DNA of 64,000 bases from Rubrobacter marinus (lineage in GTDB: Bacteria; Actinomycetota; Rubrobacteria; Rubrobacterales; Rubrobacteraceae), in assembly GCF_011492965.1 (NCBI RefSeq), contig NZ_CP045121.1, positions 2,108,001 to 2,172,000 of the forward strand, written 5' to 3'. The first letter of the stretch is position 1. Each line of letters starts with the position of its first letter. Shown piece after piece: positions 54,101-63,313 of the stretch. The position numbers and the translations under genes are program-made. A model generated the notes under the pieces. That model did not search any database. It was given only the letters and a program-made list of their open reading frames with translations, and was not told where the DNA came from.

Positions 54101-54481
54101 CGCCACGGCGCGCACGTCCGCCATCCGGGCCCGGCTACCGTTGATCCTGTACTCCGTGTCGCCGCCGCGAGAGATCCTGCGCGTCAGCGACACCTCCCCG
54201 TACGGCAGCGAGACCACACCGTCGCCGTTGTCGATGACGAGCGTAACCTCCGCCGCCCCCGCCGCCGGCAACGACTCCGAGCCCGAAAACACGACGTCGT
54301 CCATCGAGCCCGCGCGCAACAAGCTCGGGCTCCCCTCCCCGAGGGCGAAGAGGATCGCGTCCGTAATGTTGCTCTTCCCCGACCCGTTCGGCCCCACGAT
54401 CGCCGTGATCCCCCCCGAGAGCGGCATCCGTACCGGACGAGCGAACGTCTTGAAACCCTTTACGTATATCGCCGAGAGCAT
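51161..54481 (-). CDS. smc: Chromosome segregation protein SMC
   Basis: 1106 residues, slightly short for bacterial SMC (about 1150-1190), mainly in the coiled coils. Walker A GPNGSGKSN at residues 30-38, Q loop HSILRQGAVDAIVAGG, a hinge around residues 480-620 (RLYEVVRSRPGYEAAVEAALGDLAGGVIAPL), and the C-terminal signature/Walker B RVLSGGERSLLALSFLFSIFL...FCVLDEAEAALDDVNLARFL. Ring ATPase that compacts and segregates the chromosome. The ATG at 54481 has no Shine-Dalgarno but has TAGAAT 6 bases upstream. Confidence 0.96.
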   Translation of the reverse strand: MLSAIYVKGFKTFARPVRMPLSGGITAIVGPNGSGKSNITDAILFALGEGSPSLLRAGSMDDVVFSGSESLPAAGAAEVTLVIDNGDGVVSLPYGEVSLTRRISRGGDTEYRINGSRARMADVRAVAGEAGIGRHSILRQGAVDAIVAGGAQACRTALEEAAGLGVFRRRRLAAGRKLDQTAAQLESGRALEAELAEQLRKIEREAVAAREYRELEARYRKLSLAHLYGVATRGLDGLRSRLAEAEATAARLVEEEGAAREQGRRHGEAEVKLEGELREVERLIEGLENGLERLRADASRAERSAFRAEGARDVDADRRRLVERIEGEIERVSAELGRLEEGVDGLEEGHARAKGELGRLEGLVSRTRREGSAATARRVEAAGNLRALRERRDRAASRLGETEAMGDEDLARLAEAREGLDALRSEPRVGASAVPERVRELRGLLRGRAADADSRRGVLASLVGRTEAEVRALRVPEGGSNGKRLYEVVRSRPGYEAAVEAALGDLAGGVIAPLSEGLRFLSGERPSERVVVRLDAGELAEHGTPPGKPLAECVEVLDPSYEEVASRLLAGIYVIDGVAEPGGSAPSNGHVAVTREGLRLTRTSASRTAEDGEFVREARLAEEEARLDVLKNRMGEELYDLREEVASHSGRLDELNARGEALRNLASRVTRAGRLLASEAERRSKGAERARCLRQEAEAALEGAEGEISTAEATLGEAEKAEQRAGEELSEAQRSVDPAYAATREAAGRLARSRSAIRALRDRRARLVRELGRLKKAAPAGRDQRLAELSRRAIGAASRLEAGGREGLGAARRARSEAAARRTRVSEERAELSRTAGELAVELARARSGVEAVREELVRVEEAAARASEEILEEWGATLEVARGEAEALGEPSEAERARLARRLKRFGDVNLLAISQQGDLEERYEFVSAQRADVEAAAEELEHVIRKLDGEMEERFTSTFRDVRRAFGEIVPRMMDGASGELTLSEEGVEVGLRLRRKGWRPLRVLSGGERSLLALSFLFSIFLSRPTPSGDRTGAFCVLDEAEAALDDVNLARFLSVVDSYRASGQFLLVTHQKRTMATADVLYGVTQDSSGATVVVSKRLTGE

Positions 54482-54493
54482 CGCCGCATTCTA
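54482..54493 (-). promoter_or_regulatory. -10-like TAGAAT six bases before smc ATG
   Basis: TAGAAT (54488-54493), GCGGCG, ATG. A TGTACT sits 18 bases further upstream as a weak -35. It fits a leaderless smc transcript initiating in the 280-base gap after rnc. Confidence 0.45.
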
Positions 54494-54617
54494 CGCGCTC
54501 CCATGCTCGGAAGTACAGACGGGGACGAAAAGTGGTGCAAACGAGGGTTCAGTAGGCGCATCCGACACGTGCCGGTTCCTCGGAGAAAACGTCAGCGCTC
54601 CTGATGTGCCACGCCCA

Positions 54618-54633
54618 CGGGGTACGTACCCCG
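54618..54633. repeat. 16-bp perfect palindrome CGGGGTACGTACCCCG
   Basis: No loop, so it is better suited to binding a dimeric protein than to forming an RNA hairpin. It lies 125 bases upstream of the putative smc promoter. Confidence 0.55.
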
Positions 54634-54763
54634 GCTTCCGGTTTGGAGGTTCCGCACGTGCTTCGGAGAGCGAGCGGCAGGACGACCTAAGGTCTGGCAA
54701 GCGTCGAACCCGCCACGGTGAATGACCTTGTCGAACGCTTAGTCGAGCGCCTCCGCCCGACAA

Positions 54764-55423
54764 CTACGCGCCTACGTGCACCTCGACGGCGGAGCGCGGG
54801 ACGGGGCGTACGCCCAGGATCTCCAGCGCGGCGCGCGCGGCGGACTGCTCGCTCTCCTTGATGGAGCCGCCCTCCCCGGAGCCCACCTCGCGGCCGTCGA
54901 CCGCTACGGCCGAGATAAAGTGCGGGCGATGCGGCGGGCCTTGCTTGGCCTTGACCCTGTAGGTGGGCCGTAGGCCCTCGGCCTGGAGCGTCTCCTGGAG
55001 GAGGGTCTTCCAATCCCGGAGCTCGTCGGTGTCGACCTCGGACGGGTTGAAGATCTCGTCGACCGTCTTGTACACGAGCTCCTTGTCGATAAGGTACGCG
55101 GCCCCGATGATCGCCTCGACGGTGTCCGCGATAACCGAGTCGTTGATGACGGAGCTCTCGATGTCGTCTTCGAGGCCCTCGCTCCTACCGACCGTGGCGA
55201 GAAACGACTTCCTCACGAGGTGCGCCCGGATGCGCGTCAGGTCGCCCTCCAGAAGCTCCGGGTAGCTGTGGAAGACCATCTCCGCGACGCGGCTGTTGAG
55301 GACCGAGTCGCCGAGAAATTCCAGGCGACCGTTCGAGTCGTACGGGTCGGCGACGGACGGGTGCGTGAGCGCGCGCTGACGCAGCGGCTCCGGGAGGATG
55401 TTGATCAGGTCTCTTAAAGACAT
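54764..55423 (-). CDS. rnc: Ribonuclease III
   Basis: 219 residues. Cleaves double-stranded RNA in rRNA processing. RNase III signature NGRLEFLGDSVLNSRVAEMVF, the second acidic site in VIADTVEAIIGAAYLIDKE, and a C-terminal double-stranded RNA-binding domain (DWKTLLQETLQAEGLRPTYRVKAKQGPPHRPHFISAVAVDGREVGSGEGGSIKESEQSAARAALE). ATG at 55423, 12 bases after fabF. The fab-acpP-rnc-smc-ftsY order is typical of Gram-positives. Confidence 0.96.
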   Translation of the reverse strand: MSLRDLINILPEPLRQRALTHPSVADPYDSNGRLEFLGDSVLNSRVAEMVFHSYPELLEGDLTRIRAHLVRKSFLATVGRSEGLEDDIESSVINDSVIADTVEAIIGAAYLIDKELVYKTVDEIFNPSEVDTDELRDWKTLLQETLQAEGLRPTYRVKAKQGPPHRPHFISAVAVDGREVGSGEGGSIKESEQSAARAALEILGVRPVPRSAVEVHVGA

Positions 55424-55435
55424 ATCCGTTCCATA

Positions 55436-56707
55436 TTACCCCACCTCGGAGAACGCCACGACGACGTTGTGGCCGCCGAAGCCCATGGAGTTCGAGATGG
55501 CGGCCTTGAGGTCGGGCACCTTCCGCGCCTCGTTGCGCACGTAGTCGAGCTCCATGCAGTCCTCGGCGACGTTCTCGAGGTTGATCGTCGGCGGCAGGAC
55601 CTTCTCCTTGAGGGCGAGGGCGCACATGATCCCCTCGGTCACCCCGACGGCCCCGAAGAGGTGCCCGGTCATGGACTTGGTCGCCGAGACGGCCGCGTGC
55701 GGCAGGTACCGGGAGACGGCCTTCGTCTCCGGCCCGTCGCCGGTGGGGGTCGAGGTCGCGTGCGCGTTGACGTGACCGACGTCCTCGGGCGAGAGCCCGG
55801 CGTCCGCGAGCGCGAGCTTCATCGCCCGCTCCACCCCGCGTCCCTCGATGTCCGGCGCGGTCACGTGGTAGGCGTCGGTCGAGCGGCCGTAGCCCGCGAC
55901 GCGCGCTATGGGGTTCGCCCCGCGCCGCTCGGCGTGCTCCACGCTCTCGAGGACCACCGCTCCGGCGCCCTCGCTCATCACGAAGCCGTCCCGGTCGGCG
56001 TCGAACGGCCGGCTCGCCCTCGCGGGGTCGTCGTTGCGCGTCGAGATCGCGCGGATCGCGCAGAAACCGGCCATGCTGAGCGGCGTGATCGGGGCCTCGG
56101 AGGCCCCGGCTATGACGACGTCGGCGTCGCCGCGGCGGATAAGCTCCAGCCCTTCGGCGATGGCCTCGCCGCCCGTGGCGCAGGCGAGGACCGGGCACTG
56201 GGTCGGGCCCGTGGCCTTCAGCGCGATCGCGAGCTGGCCAGCGGCCATGTTCGGGACCATCATGGTGATAAGGAACGGGCTGACGCGGTTCGGCCCCTTC
56301 TCGTTCAGGATCTTGTACTCGCGCTCCCAGGTCGAGAGCCCGCCGATGCCGCTGCCCATAATGATCGCCACCCGCTCGGGCGTCTTCTGGAGCGTCTCGG
56401 AGATGCCGGCGTCCTCGGCCGCCTGGATGCCGGCCGACACCCCGAGCTGGGCGAAGCGGTCCATCCTGCGGGCCTCCTTCTTCCCCATGAAGTCCACGGG
56501 GTCGAAGTCCGAGCACTCGCCGGCGATGTGGGAGGGGTACGGCTCGGAATCGAAGAGCGTGATCGGGCCGATCCCGCTCTTGCCGTGCAGCGCCGCGTCC
56601 CAGAAGTTCTCCGTGCCGGTCCCGAGCGGCGTAACCGCCCCGGCGCCGGTCACGTAGGCGAAGCCCTTCCCGCTTGAGGCGCCGTCCCCTGGTGCCCCCT
56701 GGGTCAC
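55436..56707 (-). CDS. fabF: 3-oxoacyl-ACP synthase II
   Basis: About 423 residues. Elongating condensing enzyme of type II fatty acid synthesis. Cys-His-His triad: Cys in [15 protein letters not shown], His in [16 protein letters not shown], His in [11 protein letters not shown]; also [11 protein letters not shown] at the end. The GTG start overlaps the acpP stop (GTGA). About 20 residues precede the usual start ([14 protein letters not shown]). The long frame continuing through acpP is not used. Confidence 0.96.
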   Translation of the reverse strand: MTQGAPGDGASSGKGFAYVTGAGAVTPLGTGTENFWDAALHGKSGIGPITLFDSEPYPSHIAGECSDFDPVDFMGKKEARRMDRFAQLGVSAGIQAAEDAGISETLQKTPERVAIIMGSGIGGLSTWEREYKILNEKGPNRVSPFLITMMVPNMAAGQLAIALKATGPTQCPVLACATGGEAIAEGLELIRRGDADVVIAGASEAPITPLSMAGFCAIRAISTRNDDPARASRPFDADRDGFVMSEGAGAVVLESVEHAERRGANPIARVAGYGRSTDAYHVTAPDIEGRGVERAMKLALADAGLSPEDVGHVNAHATSTPTGDGPETKAVSRYLPHAAVSATKSMTGHLFGAVGVTEGIMCALALKEKVLPPTINLENVAEDCMELDYVRNEARKVPDLKAAISNSMGFGGHNVVVAFSEVG

Positions 56708-56949
56708 GCCGCCTGGTGCTCCGTAACGTAATCCACGGCCTGCTCGACCGTCGTGATCTTCTCGGCCTCCTCGTCCGGGATCTCCATCCCGAACTGCTCC
56801 TCGAGCTCCATGATCAGCTCGACGAGGTCGAGCGAGTCGGCCTCGAGATCTTCCCTGAACGATGCCTCGGGCGTCACGTCGCCCTCGTCCACGCCGAGCC
56901 TGTCGGCGGTAATCTCCTTGATCTTCTCCAGGATCTCGTCCCGTCCCAT
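56704..56949 (-). CDS. acpP: Acyl carrier protein
   Basis: 81 residues, acidic four-helix protein. The phosphopantetheine serine is in [24 protein letters not shown] at 56949 follows GAGGAGAGG; an upstream in-frame start five codons earlier is less likely. Carries the growing chain between the Fab enzymes encoded around it. Confidence 0.98.
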   Translation of the reverse strand: MGRDEILEKIKEITADRLGVDEGDVTPEASFREDLEADSLDLVELIMELEEQFGMEIPDEEAEKITTVEQAVDYVTEHQAA

Positions 56950-57040
56950 ACCTCTCCTCCTCACACGATATTCGACTCTCGAGAACTTCCCGCGGGCGCA
57001 CCCGCCCGAAAGATAGCGCGTAGTGTAACCTAAATCGCCT

Positions 57041-57781
57041 TTACTGCATAACCATCCCGCCGTCCACGGTTATGGTCTGCCCCGTTATGTACGCGGCCCC
57101 GTCGCCCACCAGGAACGCGACGACCTCCGCGATCTCCTCGGGCTCGCCGAAACGCCCCACGGGCACCTGCCCGAGGATGCGCTCTTTTATCTCCTCGGAG
57201 AGCGCGCCCGTGAGCTCCGTCTCGACGTACCCCGGCGCCACCGCGTTCGCCGTGATCCCGCGGTTCGCCACCTCCCGGGCGACGCTCTTCGTCATGCCGA
57301 TGATCCCGGCCTTGGAGGCAGCATAATTCGCCTGCCCCGCGTTCCCGAGCAGGCCCACGACGGACGAGACGTTGACGATCCTGCCCCACCGCGCCCGGAC
57401 CATCCCCCGCAGCACCGCCCGGGTGCACAGATACGTCCCCTTGAGGTTGGTCTGCAAGACCTCGTCGAACTCCGCGTCCTTCATGCGCAGCATGATGTTG
57501 TCCCGCGTCGTCCCCGCGTTGTTCACGAGGATCTCGACCGGCCCGAATGCCTCCTTGACGCCCGCGAACAGGGCATCGACGTCCTCGGACGAGGCGACGT
57601 CGCCCTTGAAGGTCTCGCACTCCGCCCCGGCCTCGCGGACGAGCCTGGCGGTCTCCTCGGCGGCCTCGTCGTTTGCCCTGTAGGAGACGGCGACCTTCGC
57701 GCCCCCCCTCGCCAGCCTCACGGCGATTGCCCGACCGATACCCCGGCCCCCGCCGGTTACGAGCGCGACGCGTCCCTCCAT
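57041..57781 (-). CDS. fabG: 3-oxoacyl-ACP reductase
   Basis: 246 residues. Short-chain dehydrogenase: NADPH motif [25 protein letters not shown], catalytic Ser-Tyr-Lys in [32 protein letters not shown], and [11 protein letters not shown]. The end [24 protein letters not shown] is canonical for FabG. ATG at 57781, directly adjoining the fabZ stop. A 91-base gap before acpP holds no strong promoter. Confidence 0.97.
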   Translation of the reverse strand: MEGRVALVTGGGRGIGRAIAVRLARGGAKVAVSYRANDEAAEETARLVREAGAECETFKGDVASSEDVDALFAGVKEAFGPVEILVNNAGTTRDNIMLRMKDAEFDEVLQTNLKGTYLCTRAVLRGMVRARWGRIVNVSSVVGLLGNAGQANYAASKAGIIGMTKSVAREVANRGITANAVAPGYVETELTGALSEEIKERILGQVPVGRFGEPEEIAEVVAFLVGDGAAYITGQTITVDGGMVMQ

Positions 57782-58240
57782 CTACTCTCCCTCTACTTTG
57801 TCGGCGAACGCGAACATGAGCTCGGCCTCGCAGGCCCGCTCCCCGTTCACCGTCGCCGAGCCCTTACCCCGACCGACCCTACCCTTGAGGCGCGAGATCT
57901 CGACCTCCATCCGCAAGACGTCCCCCGGGATGACCTGGCGCCTGAATCGCACCCCGTCGATCCCCGCGAAGAGCGCGAGCTTCCCGGCGTACCCCTCCAG
58001 CGTCATCACCCCGACCGCCCCAACCTGCGCCATAGCTTCCACGATGAGGACGCCCGGCATCACCGGGTAGTCGGGGAAGTGTCCCTGGAAGAACGGCTCG
58101 TTCTGGGTGACGTTCTTGATCCCGACCGCCCGAACCCCCGGCTCGACCTCCTCGACCCTGTCCACGAGCAGGAACGGGTAGCGGTGCGGTATAAGCTCGC
58201 GGATGGCGGCGGGACCGAGCGGCAGCTCCAGGGCCTTCAC
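57782..58240 (-). CDS. fabZ: 3-hydroxyacyl-ACP dehydratase
   Basis: 152 residues. Hot-dog fold dehydratase: [23 protein letters not shown], catalytic His in [31 protein letters not shown], then [23 protein letters not shown]. The GTG start overlaps the fabD stop (GTGA) with AAGGAGG upstream. The longer upstream frame is the shadow of fabD. Confidence 0.96.
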   Translation of the reverse strand: MKALELPLGPAAIRELIPHRYPFLLVDRVEEVEPGVRAVGIKNVTQNEPFFQGHFPDYPVMPGVLIVEAMAQVGAVGVMTLEGYAGKLALFAGIDGVRFRRQVIPGDVLRMEVEISRLKGRVGRGKGSATVNGERACEAELMFAFADKVEGE

Positions 58241-59061
58241 GAGAGCACCTCCTTCGCCGCGCGCCCCGTTATCTCCACGTCCTTGAAGTCCCTGAGCATC
58301 CGCACCAGCGTCCCCCCTCCGGCCTCCACGATCTCCTCCACCCCGAGGGCCGCGAGCCTCTCCACGACCGCCACCCACCTCACCGGCGAGAGCATCTGGT
58401 CGCGCAGCGCCAGCCGGACGTCGTCGGCCTTGGCCAGGATCGCGCCGTCCACCCCGCTGACCATCGGGACCTCGGGGTCCCGTACCTCCGCCGCGTCGAG
58501 CTTCTCCTCCATCGCCAGGGACGCCGTGAGCATCAGCGGGGAGTGGAACGCCCCCGCGACCTCCAGCTTCCTCTTCTTCCCCCCGAGGCGCTCGCCCAAG
58601 GCATCGAGCGCCGCCTCCTCGCCCGAGATGACGGTCTGGCGCGGCGTGTTGAAGTTTGCCGCCACGACGACCCCCTCCGCCTCGGGAAAGGCCTCGACGG
58701 CGTCCGCGACCTCCCGCGGCGCCGCCCCGAGCACGGCGACCATCCCCCCCGGGTTCTGGCTGGAAGCCAGGTTCATCAGCCGGTCGCGCTCCGCCACGAG
58801 GCGCGCCGCCTCCTCCAGGGTGATGGCCCCCGCCGCGTGCGCCGCCGCGTACTCGCCGAGGGAGTGCCCCGCCACCACGTCGGGCCGGACGCCCCTCTCT
58901 CCCAGCTCCCGAAGCGTCTCCACGGAGCTCGCGAAGACGGAGAGCTGGTAGGGGACCTCGCCCCCCCCGGTAACGGAGCGGACGACCTCGCCGACCTCGC
59001 CCGAGACCTCGCCTCCCGCCGTCCCCTGGCCCGGAAAAACCACGGCCAAACGCAACGCCAA
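58237..59061 (-). CDS. fabD: Malonyl CoA-acyl carrier protein transacylase
   Basis: 274 residues, about 30 shorter than typical because the segment after FPGQGT is compressed (few residues between the oxyanion glutamine and VVRSVTGG). Catalytic Ser in [19 protein letters not shown], Arg in ERDRLMNLA, His in [11 protein letters not shown], and the oxyanion GQG at the N terminus. Start TTG at 59061 behind GAGGAGG. Upstream fabH ends 27 bases before. Confidence 0.94.
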   Translation of the reverse strand: MALRLAVVFPGQGTAGGEVSGEVGEVVRSVTGGGEVPYQLSVFASSVETLRELGERGVRPDVVAGHSLGEYAAAHAAGAITLEEAARLVAERDRLMNLASSQNPGGMVAVLGAAPREVADAVEAFPEAEGVVVAANFNTPRQTVISGEEAALDALGERLGGKKRKLEVAGAFHSPLMLTASLAMEEKLDAAEVRDPEVPMVSGVDGAILAKADDVRLALRDQMLSPVRWVAVVERLAALGVEEIVEAGGGTLVRMLRDFKDVEITGRAAKEVLS

Positions 59062-59088
59062 ACCGCCCTCCTCGTCCTCGTGTCGACC

Positions 59089-60033
59089 TTAGATCTTGTA
59101 CAGGTTCGCGGCCCACGTGAGCCCGAAACCGAAGCCCACCGTCACCACGTAGCGGCCCTTCTCGAACCCGTCGTAGATGTCCGGGTAGGAGATCGGGATG
59201 CTCGCCGCCGATGTATTCCCGAAACGGTCGAGGTTCACCACGATCCTCTCCTCCGGTACCGGCATCTTCCGCGCCGCCGCGTGTATTATGCGTGCATTGG
59301 CCTGATGAGGGATGACGTACTGGACCTCGTCGGGGTCGATGCCGTTGCGGGAGAGGAGCTTCTCGATCATCTCGGGCAGTATCCTCACGGCGAACTTGAA
59401 GACCTCGCGGCCGTTCTGGTAGAGCTTCTGCTCGTCGCTCGGGTGCCCGGCGCGGCCGAGCGGCGCCATGCGGCCGTCGGCGCCGAGGATGTGGTCGACG
59501 AAGCCGGAGCTGCCGTCTCCGCGGTCGAGGACGACCGCGCCCGCCCCGTCGGCGAAGATCACGGCGGTGGAGCGGTCGTTGGCGTCGACGATCTTCGTCA
59601 TCGCGTCGGCCCCTATGAGGAGGACGCGGTGGGCCATGCCGCTGTCGAGCATCGAGCCCGCCACGCTCGCGGCGTAAGCGTAGCCGGAGCAGGCCGCGGC
59701 CACGTCCATCGCCCCGACCCCCGGGGCGCCGATCGCCTCCCCGACGTGGCAGGCCACGCTCGGCATGGACTCCGGCCCGGTCGAGGTCGCGCAGATGATG
59801 AGGTCCACCGTCTCGCCCGCGACCCCGGCGTGCTCGAGCGCCCTCTTGGAGGCGTCGATCGCGAGCGTCGCGCAGTCCTCGCCCTCGGCGACGAAGTGGC
59901 GCACCTTGATGCCGGTGCGTTCCGTGATCCAGGCGTCGTTCGTGTCCATGACCTCGGAGAGGTCGTCGTTGGTGACGGTCCGCCCGCCGAGCGCGCGGCC
60001 GACCCCGACGATCTTGCCGACCGGCTCGTTCAC
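59089..60033 (-). CDS. fabH: 3-oxoacyl-ACP synthase III
   Basis: 314 residues. Initiates fatty acid synthesis from an acyl-CoA and malonyl-ACP. Catalytic Cys in [22 protein letters not shown], His and Asn in [18 protein letters not shown] and [19 protein letters not shown] at 60033 overlaps the plsX stop by 4 bases. The catalytic HQAN segment coincides with the TATAAT-like word at 59283. Confidence 0.97.
   Translation of the reverse strand: MNEPVGKIVGVGRALGGRTVTNDDLSEVMDTNDAWITERTGIKVRHFVAEGEDCATLAIDASKRALEHAGVAGETVDLIICATSTGPESMPSVACHVGEAIGAPGVGAMDVAAACSGYAYAASVAGSMLDSGMAHRVLLIGADAMTKIVDANDRSTAVIFADGAGAVVLDRGDGSSGFVDHILGADGRMAPLGRAGHPSDEQKLYQNGREVFKFAVRILPEMIEKLLSRNGIDPDEVQYVIPHQANARIIHAAARKMPVPEERIVVNLDRFGNTSAASIPISYPDIYDGFEKGRYVVTVGFGFGLTWAANLYKI
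59283..59290 (-). repeat. YATAATAC word, copy 9 (fabH)
   Basis: CATAATAC preceded by GCACG, phase ata-ata-c (NARIIH). Left flank 59221-59280 has 25 C and 15 G; right flank 59301-59360 has 13 C and 25 G. Confidence 0.6.
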
Positions 60034-61037
60034 GACGCTTCCTCCACGCTCCGCCTCCCGGCGGCGAGCGCCGCCTCGGACTCCTCGACGAGGCCGGAGC
60101 CCGCGCGCGAGATCCCGACGATGGCGTTCTCCACGCCGCGGGCGCGCGAGTTGCCGTGCCCGATGACCACCGGGCCGCGCACCCCGAGCAGGAAGGAGCC
60201 CCCGTAGTTCTCAGGGTCCACCCGATCCCTGACGGCGACTAGCGACGGCCGGAGCACGGCAGCGGCGAGCTTGTTGACGACGTTCTTCGTCATCGCGTCG
60301 CGGACCATGCCGAGGATCTCACGGGCCACGCCCTCGGCGGTCTTGAGCACGACGTTGCCGGTGAACCCGTCCGTCACGAGCACGTCCGCCACGCCGCTCC
60401 CGACGTCCCGCCCCTCGACGTTGCCGACGAAGCGGACCCCCTCGGAGGCTTCCAACAGGGCGTGCGCTTCCTTGGCGAGGTCGTCGCCCTTGCCGGGCTC
60501 CTCACCGACGTTGACGAGGCCCACCCGGGGCTCGCCATCGAGGCGCAGGTATCTCTTCGCGAACACGCCGCCAAGGATAGCGAAATTCAAAAGATCCTGC
60601 GGACGGCAGGCCACGGTCGCCCCGGCGTCGAGGAGCAGCGCAGGCTTGTCGAACGGGAGCATCGTCGCTATTGCCGGTCGGCGGCAGCCCTTTAGCCGCC
60701 CGATGCCTAGCAGGGCGGCGGCCACGGAGGCGCCGGTGCTGCCGGCGGAGAAGAAGGCCTCGGCCTCGCCCCGCCGCACGGTCTCGGCGGCGACGGCGAT
60801 GCTCGAATCGGGCCGGGCGCGAAGGGCCGCGGCCGGGTCCTCGCTCATCCCGACGGCGCTCCGAGCTTCCTTCAGGCGGACGTTTTGCGGGAGCTCCGGG
60901 ACGAGGGGGCGGACGGACACCTCGTCGCCGACGAGCAAGATCTCGTCGCGCGGCAGCCTCCTCGCGGCGGCAAGGGCGCCGGAGACGATCTCCCCCGGCG
61001 CGTTGTCTCCTCCGAGGGCGTCAACGGCTATGCGCAA
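60030..61037 (-). CDS. plsX: Phosphate acyltransferase PlsX
   Basis: 335 residues. Converts acyl-ACP to acyl phosphate for phospholipid synthesis. Motifs: [117 protein letters not shown]. Start TTG at 61037. It lies 40 bases after rpmF; the rpmF-plsX-fabH order is near-universal. Confidence 0.96.
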   Translation of the reverse strand: MRIAVDALGGDNAPGEIVSGALAAARRLPRDEILLVGDEVSVRPLVPELPQNVRLKEARSAVGMSEDPAAALRARPDSSIAVAAETVRRGEAEAFFSAGSTGASVAAALLGIGRLKGCRRPAIATMLPFDKPALLLDAGATVACRPQDLLNFAILGGVFAKRYLRLDGEPRVGLVNVGEEPGKGDDLAKEAHALLEASEGVRFVGNVEGRDVGSGVADVLVTDGFTGNVVLKTAEGVAREILGMVRDAMTKNVVNKLAAAVLRPSLVAVRDRVDPENYGGSFLLGVRGPVVIGHGNSRARGVENAIVGISRAGSGLVEESEAALAAGRRSVEEAS

Positions 61038-61077
61038 GTCGCCGGCCTTTCGGGAGCCCCAAAGGGAGGGCCCTCCG

Positions 61078-61263
61078 CTACTCGGTCACCTCGACGGCGA
61101 CGGCGTTGCGGCCCTTGTAGAAGCCGCAGTTGCGGCAGACGCGGTGCGGGACGTGCAGCTCGCCGCAGTTCGGGCAGGAGACGAGGTTCGGCGCCTTGAT
61201 GGCGTCGTGCGCCCTGCGCTGGTCCCTGCGTGCCTGAGACGTCTTCTTCTTCGGTACGGCCAT
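61078..61263 (-). CDS. rpmF: 50S ribosomal protein L32
   Basis: 61 residues. [22 protein letters not shown] and the zinc-binding form with four cysteines ([23 protein letters not shown]). ATG at 61263 behind AGGAGG. A zinc-free paralogue, if any, is not in the window. Confidence 0.98.
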   Translation of the reverse strand: MAVPKKKTSQARRDQRRAHDAIKAPNLVSCPNCGELHVPHRVCRNCGFYKGRNAVAVEVTE

Positions 61264-61290
61264 GATAATCCTCCTGTCGGTGTTGGTTCT

Positions 61291-61749
61291 CTAGAAGCCC
61301 GAGGCGAAAAGGTCGCCCAGGCCGCGCCAGCGCGGATCGATCTCGTCCCCGCCTGGCTCCTGCTCGACCGGTTTGGTGCCCGGGCAGAAGACCTGCATGG
61401 GGAGCTCGCTCGGGATCGCCTCCTCGGCGTAGCTCGCCACGTCGAGCTCCCAGTCCTCGACGTACAGCTCCGGATCGTTCGGCCCCGAGAGGAACTCGGA
61501 GTCGCCGAACGAGAGCGAGACGTCCGTCGGCTCCAGCGTCCGATCACACGTCGTCGAGATCCGGCACTCGACCTCGAGGTCGAGGTGCAGACCCTCCGCG
61601 AGCCGCGTCACGACGACCCTCGCCTCCGCCGACTCCACCTCGTGGTGGCGGCCGTAGAGGTCGAAGGGCGACAACTCGAAAGTCCTGAGAAGCTCCCACG
61701 AGTCCCCGATGTCCATGCCGGGGCGCTTCAGCTTGATGCGTTCGTTCAT
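61291..61749 (-). CDS. DUF177 (YceD) protein
   Basis: 152 residues. The conserved pattern around EVECRISTTCDRTLEPTDVSLSFGDSEF and the C-terminal half (VASYAEEAIPSELPMQVFCPGTKPVEQE...DPRWRGLGDLF) match the DUF177 family, associated with 23S rRNA accumulation and almost always upstream of rpmF. Two cysteines (C in TTCD and FCPG) fit the family. ATG at 61749 has TACAAT 6 bases upstream and no Shine-Dalgarno. Confidence 0.88.
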   Translation of the reverse strand: MNERIKLKRPGMDIGDSWELLRTFELSPFDLYGRHHEVESAEARVVVTRLAEGLHLDLEVECRISTTCDRTLEPTDVSLSFGDSEFLSGPNDPELYVEDWELDVASYAEEAIPSELPMQVFCPGTKPVEQEPGGDEIDPRWRGLGDLFASGF

Positions 61750-61761
61750 CGGGCGATTGTA
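61750..61761 (-). promoter_or_regulatory. -10-like TACAAT six bases before DUF177 ATG
   Basis: TACAAT (61756-61761), CGCCCG, ATG. This would start the rpmF-plsX-fab operon with a leaderless mRNA. Confidence 0.45.
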
Positions 61762-61780
61762 CTACGCGCGGGTTTGGAGA

Positions 61781-62236
61781 CTACTCGTCCGGGACGCCCT
61801 GGAGCTTCGAGCGGCCCCGCTGGACCGCCTCGAGGAGGCGGGAGAGGTTGTCCTCTAGGTTAGCGAGGACCTCGTCGGCGTAGTCCTCGGCGCCGAGGCG
61901 GATCTCGCGCTCGCGCCGGCGGGAGTCCTCGAGAATCTCCGAGCCCCGCTTCTCGGCGCGCTTGAGCACCTCTTCTTCGGAGGTGATCTTCTCGGCCTCT
62001 TCCTGGGCGCCGCGGATGATGCGGTCGCTCTCGCTGCGGGCCTCGTCGAGCATCGCCTGGCGCTCCTTGACGATCCAACGCGCCTGCTTGAGCTCCTCGG
62101 GGATGGTCTGGCGCATCTGGTCGATGACGTCGAAGGCGGCGTCGCGGTCGATCATCGCCGTGTTGCCGAAGCCCGGAAAGCTCCGCGCCTCCTCGACCAA
62201 CTCCTCAAGCCTGTCTATAAGCACCAAAACATCCAT
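61781..62236 (-). CDS. SepIVA/DivIVA-like coiled-coil protein
   Basis: 151 residues. An N-terminal segment (DVLVLIDRLEELVEEARSFPGFGNTAMIDRDAAFDVIDQMRQTIPEEL) is followed by a continuous charged coiled coil (about residues 50-140). This matches the short DivIVA-family septation protein SepIVA of mycobacteria, encoded near coaD and rsmD as here. Probably a scaffold for cell growth or division. ATG at 62236 with TAGAAT 6 bases upstream. The identification rests on pattern and context. Confidence 0.75.
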   Translation of the reverse strand: MDVLVLIDRLEELVEEARSFPGFGNTAMIDRDAAFDVIDQMRQTIPEELKQARWIVKERQAMLDEARSESDRIIRGAQEEAEKITSEEEVLKRAEKRGSEILEDSRRREREIRLGAEDYADEVLANLEDNLSRLLEAVQRGRSKLQGVPDE

Positions 62237-62248
62237 TTTTTCATTCTA
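62237..62248 (-). promoter_or_regulatory. -10-like TAGAAT six bases before the SepIVA-like ATG
   Basis: TAGAAT (62243-62248), GAAAAA, ATG. No ribosome binding site otherwise. Overlaps the end of the coaD part. Confidence 0.45.
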
Positions 62249-63313
62249 CCCTTTATCGCTCTCGGCTGCCGAGCCCTCCGCGGGCACGTAGTACCGGCTC
62301 TGCACGGTCTCCAGGATCTCGTCCGGCACGAGCCCCTTCACGCTGCCCCCGAGCGAGGCTATCTCGCGCACCGCGCTCGACGACAGGAAGCTGTGCTCGG
62401 CCGCCGCCATGATGAAGACCGTCTCGAAGTCGGAGTAGAGCGTCCGATTGAGCTGCGCCTGCTGGAACTCGGACTCGAAGTCCGAGCCCGCGCGCAGGCC
62501 CTTGACCACCACCCGCGCCCCCTGCTCCCGCGCGAAGTTCACCAGGAGGCCCTCCATGATCTCTACGGAGACGTTCTCGAGGGGCTTCGTGACCTTCTCG
62601 ATGAGTCGCGCCCGGTCGTCCGCCGGGAGCTTCGACGTGTTCTTCCGCACGTTCCTGCCGACGGCCACGACGACGTGGTCGAAGAGGTGCGAGGCGCGGC
62701 GGATGACGTCGAGGTGCCCGCTGGTAACGGGGTCGAAGCTGCCGGGGCAGATCGCTACGTCCATTGTCCCCTCGGATCGTTCAAAGATGGTTACGATCGT
62801 CCCGCCGTAGCGGCGACTGACCCCTTTCGCGCTCGCGATCTGCTCGGCGTCCAGGGGGGCCCCGCTCTCGACCACGACGCGCCCGCCCGGCGCGAGAAGG
62901 GCTATAAGCAGCGGCAAGACCTCCCCGATCTCGCTCCCGGCGATTCTATAGGGAGGGTCCGCGAAGATCAAACGGTACTCCCGACCCTCCCGAACGAGCC
63001 TCTCTACCTCCCCGCGCGCGTCGCCGCGTACAACCTCTGCCCTCCCCTCGAAACGCGTCCGCCGCAGGTTCTCCCGTATGACGCCCGCCGTCCGCCCGCT
63101 CTTCTCGACAAAGGTCGCCCTCTCGCAGCCGCGGCTCAGGGCCTCTATGCCGAGGGCCCCCGTGCCCGCGTAGAGGTCGAGCACCTCCCCCCCGTCGAAA
63201 AACTGGCCGAGGGAGTTGAAGAGCGCCTCCCTCACCCGGTCGGCGGTCGGCCTGACCCCCTCGGGGACCGGGGCCAACCGTATCCCCCGCGCCTCCCCAG
63301 CGACGACCCTCAA
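62246..63313 (-). CDS. rsmD-coaD: RsmD-CoaD: 16S rRNA G966 methyltransferase fused to phosphopantetheine adenylyltransferase
   Basis: 355 residues in one frame. Residues 1-183 are RsmD: MRVVAGEARGIRL, RPTADRVREALFNSL, LDLYAGTGALGIEALSRG (SAM binding) and the catalytic IFADPPYR. Residues from 184 (ATG 62764) are CoaD: AICPGSFDPVTSGHLDVIRRA (substrate-binding and H-x-G-H-type motif), VKGLRAGSDFESEFQQAQLNR, EHSFLSSSAVREIASLGGSV. The two genes are separate neighbours in most bacteria; here no stop lies between FERSEG and MDVAIC. Either a true fusion or the result of a base error in GAGGGGACA. CoaD may also be translated from its own ATG. Confidence 0.9.
   Translation of the reverse strand: MRVVAGEARGIRLAPVPEGVRPTADRVREALFNSLGQFFDGGEVLDLYAGTGALGIEALSRGCERATFVEKSGRTAGVIRENLRRTRFEGRAEVVRGDARGEVERLVREGREYRLIFADPPYRIAGSEIGEVLPLLIALLAPGGRVVVESGAPLDAEQIASAKGVSRRYGGTIVTIFERSEGTMDVAICPGSFDPVTSGHLDVIRRASHLFDHVVVAVGRNVRKNTSKLPADDRARLIEKVTKPLENVSVEIMEGLLVNFAREQGARVVVKGLRAGSDFESEFQQAQLNRTLYSDFETVFIMAAAEHSFLSSSAVREIASLGGSVKGLVPDEILETVQSRYYVPAEGSAAESDKG

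Larger units (their letters stand above)
54482..54763. other. 282-base gap between rnc and smc
   Basis: No gene seen. It contains the perfect 16-bp palindrome 54618-54633 and, at its left end, the putative smc promoter. It is the largest gap within the 45-61 kb gene run. Confidence 0.6.
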
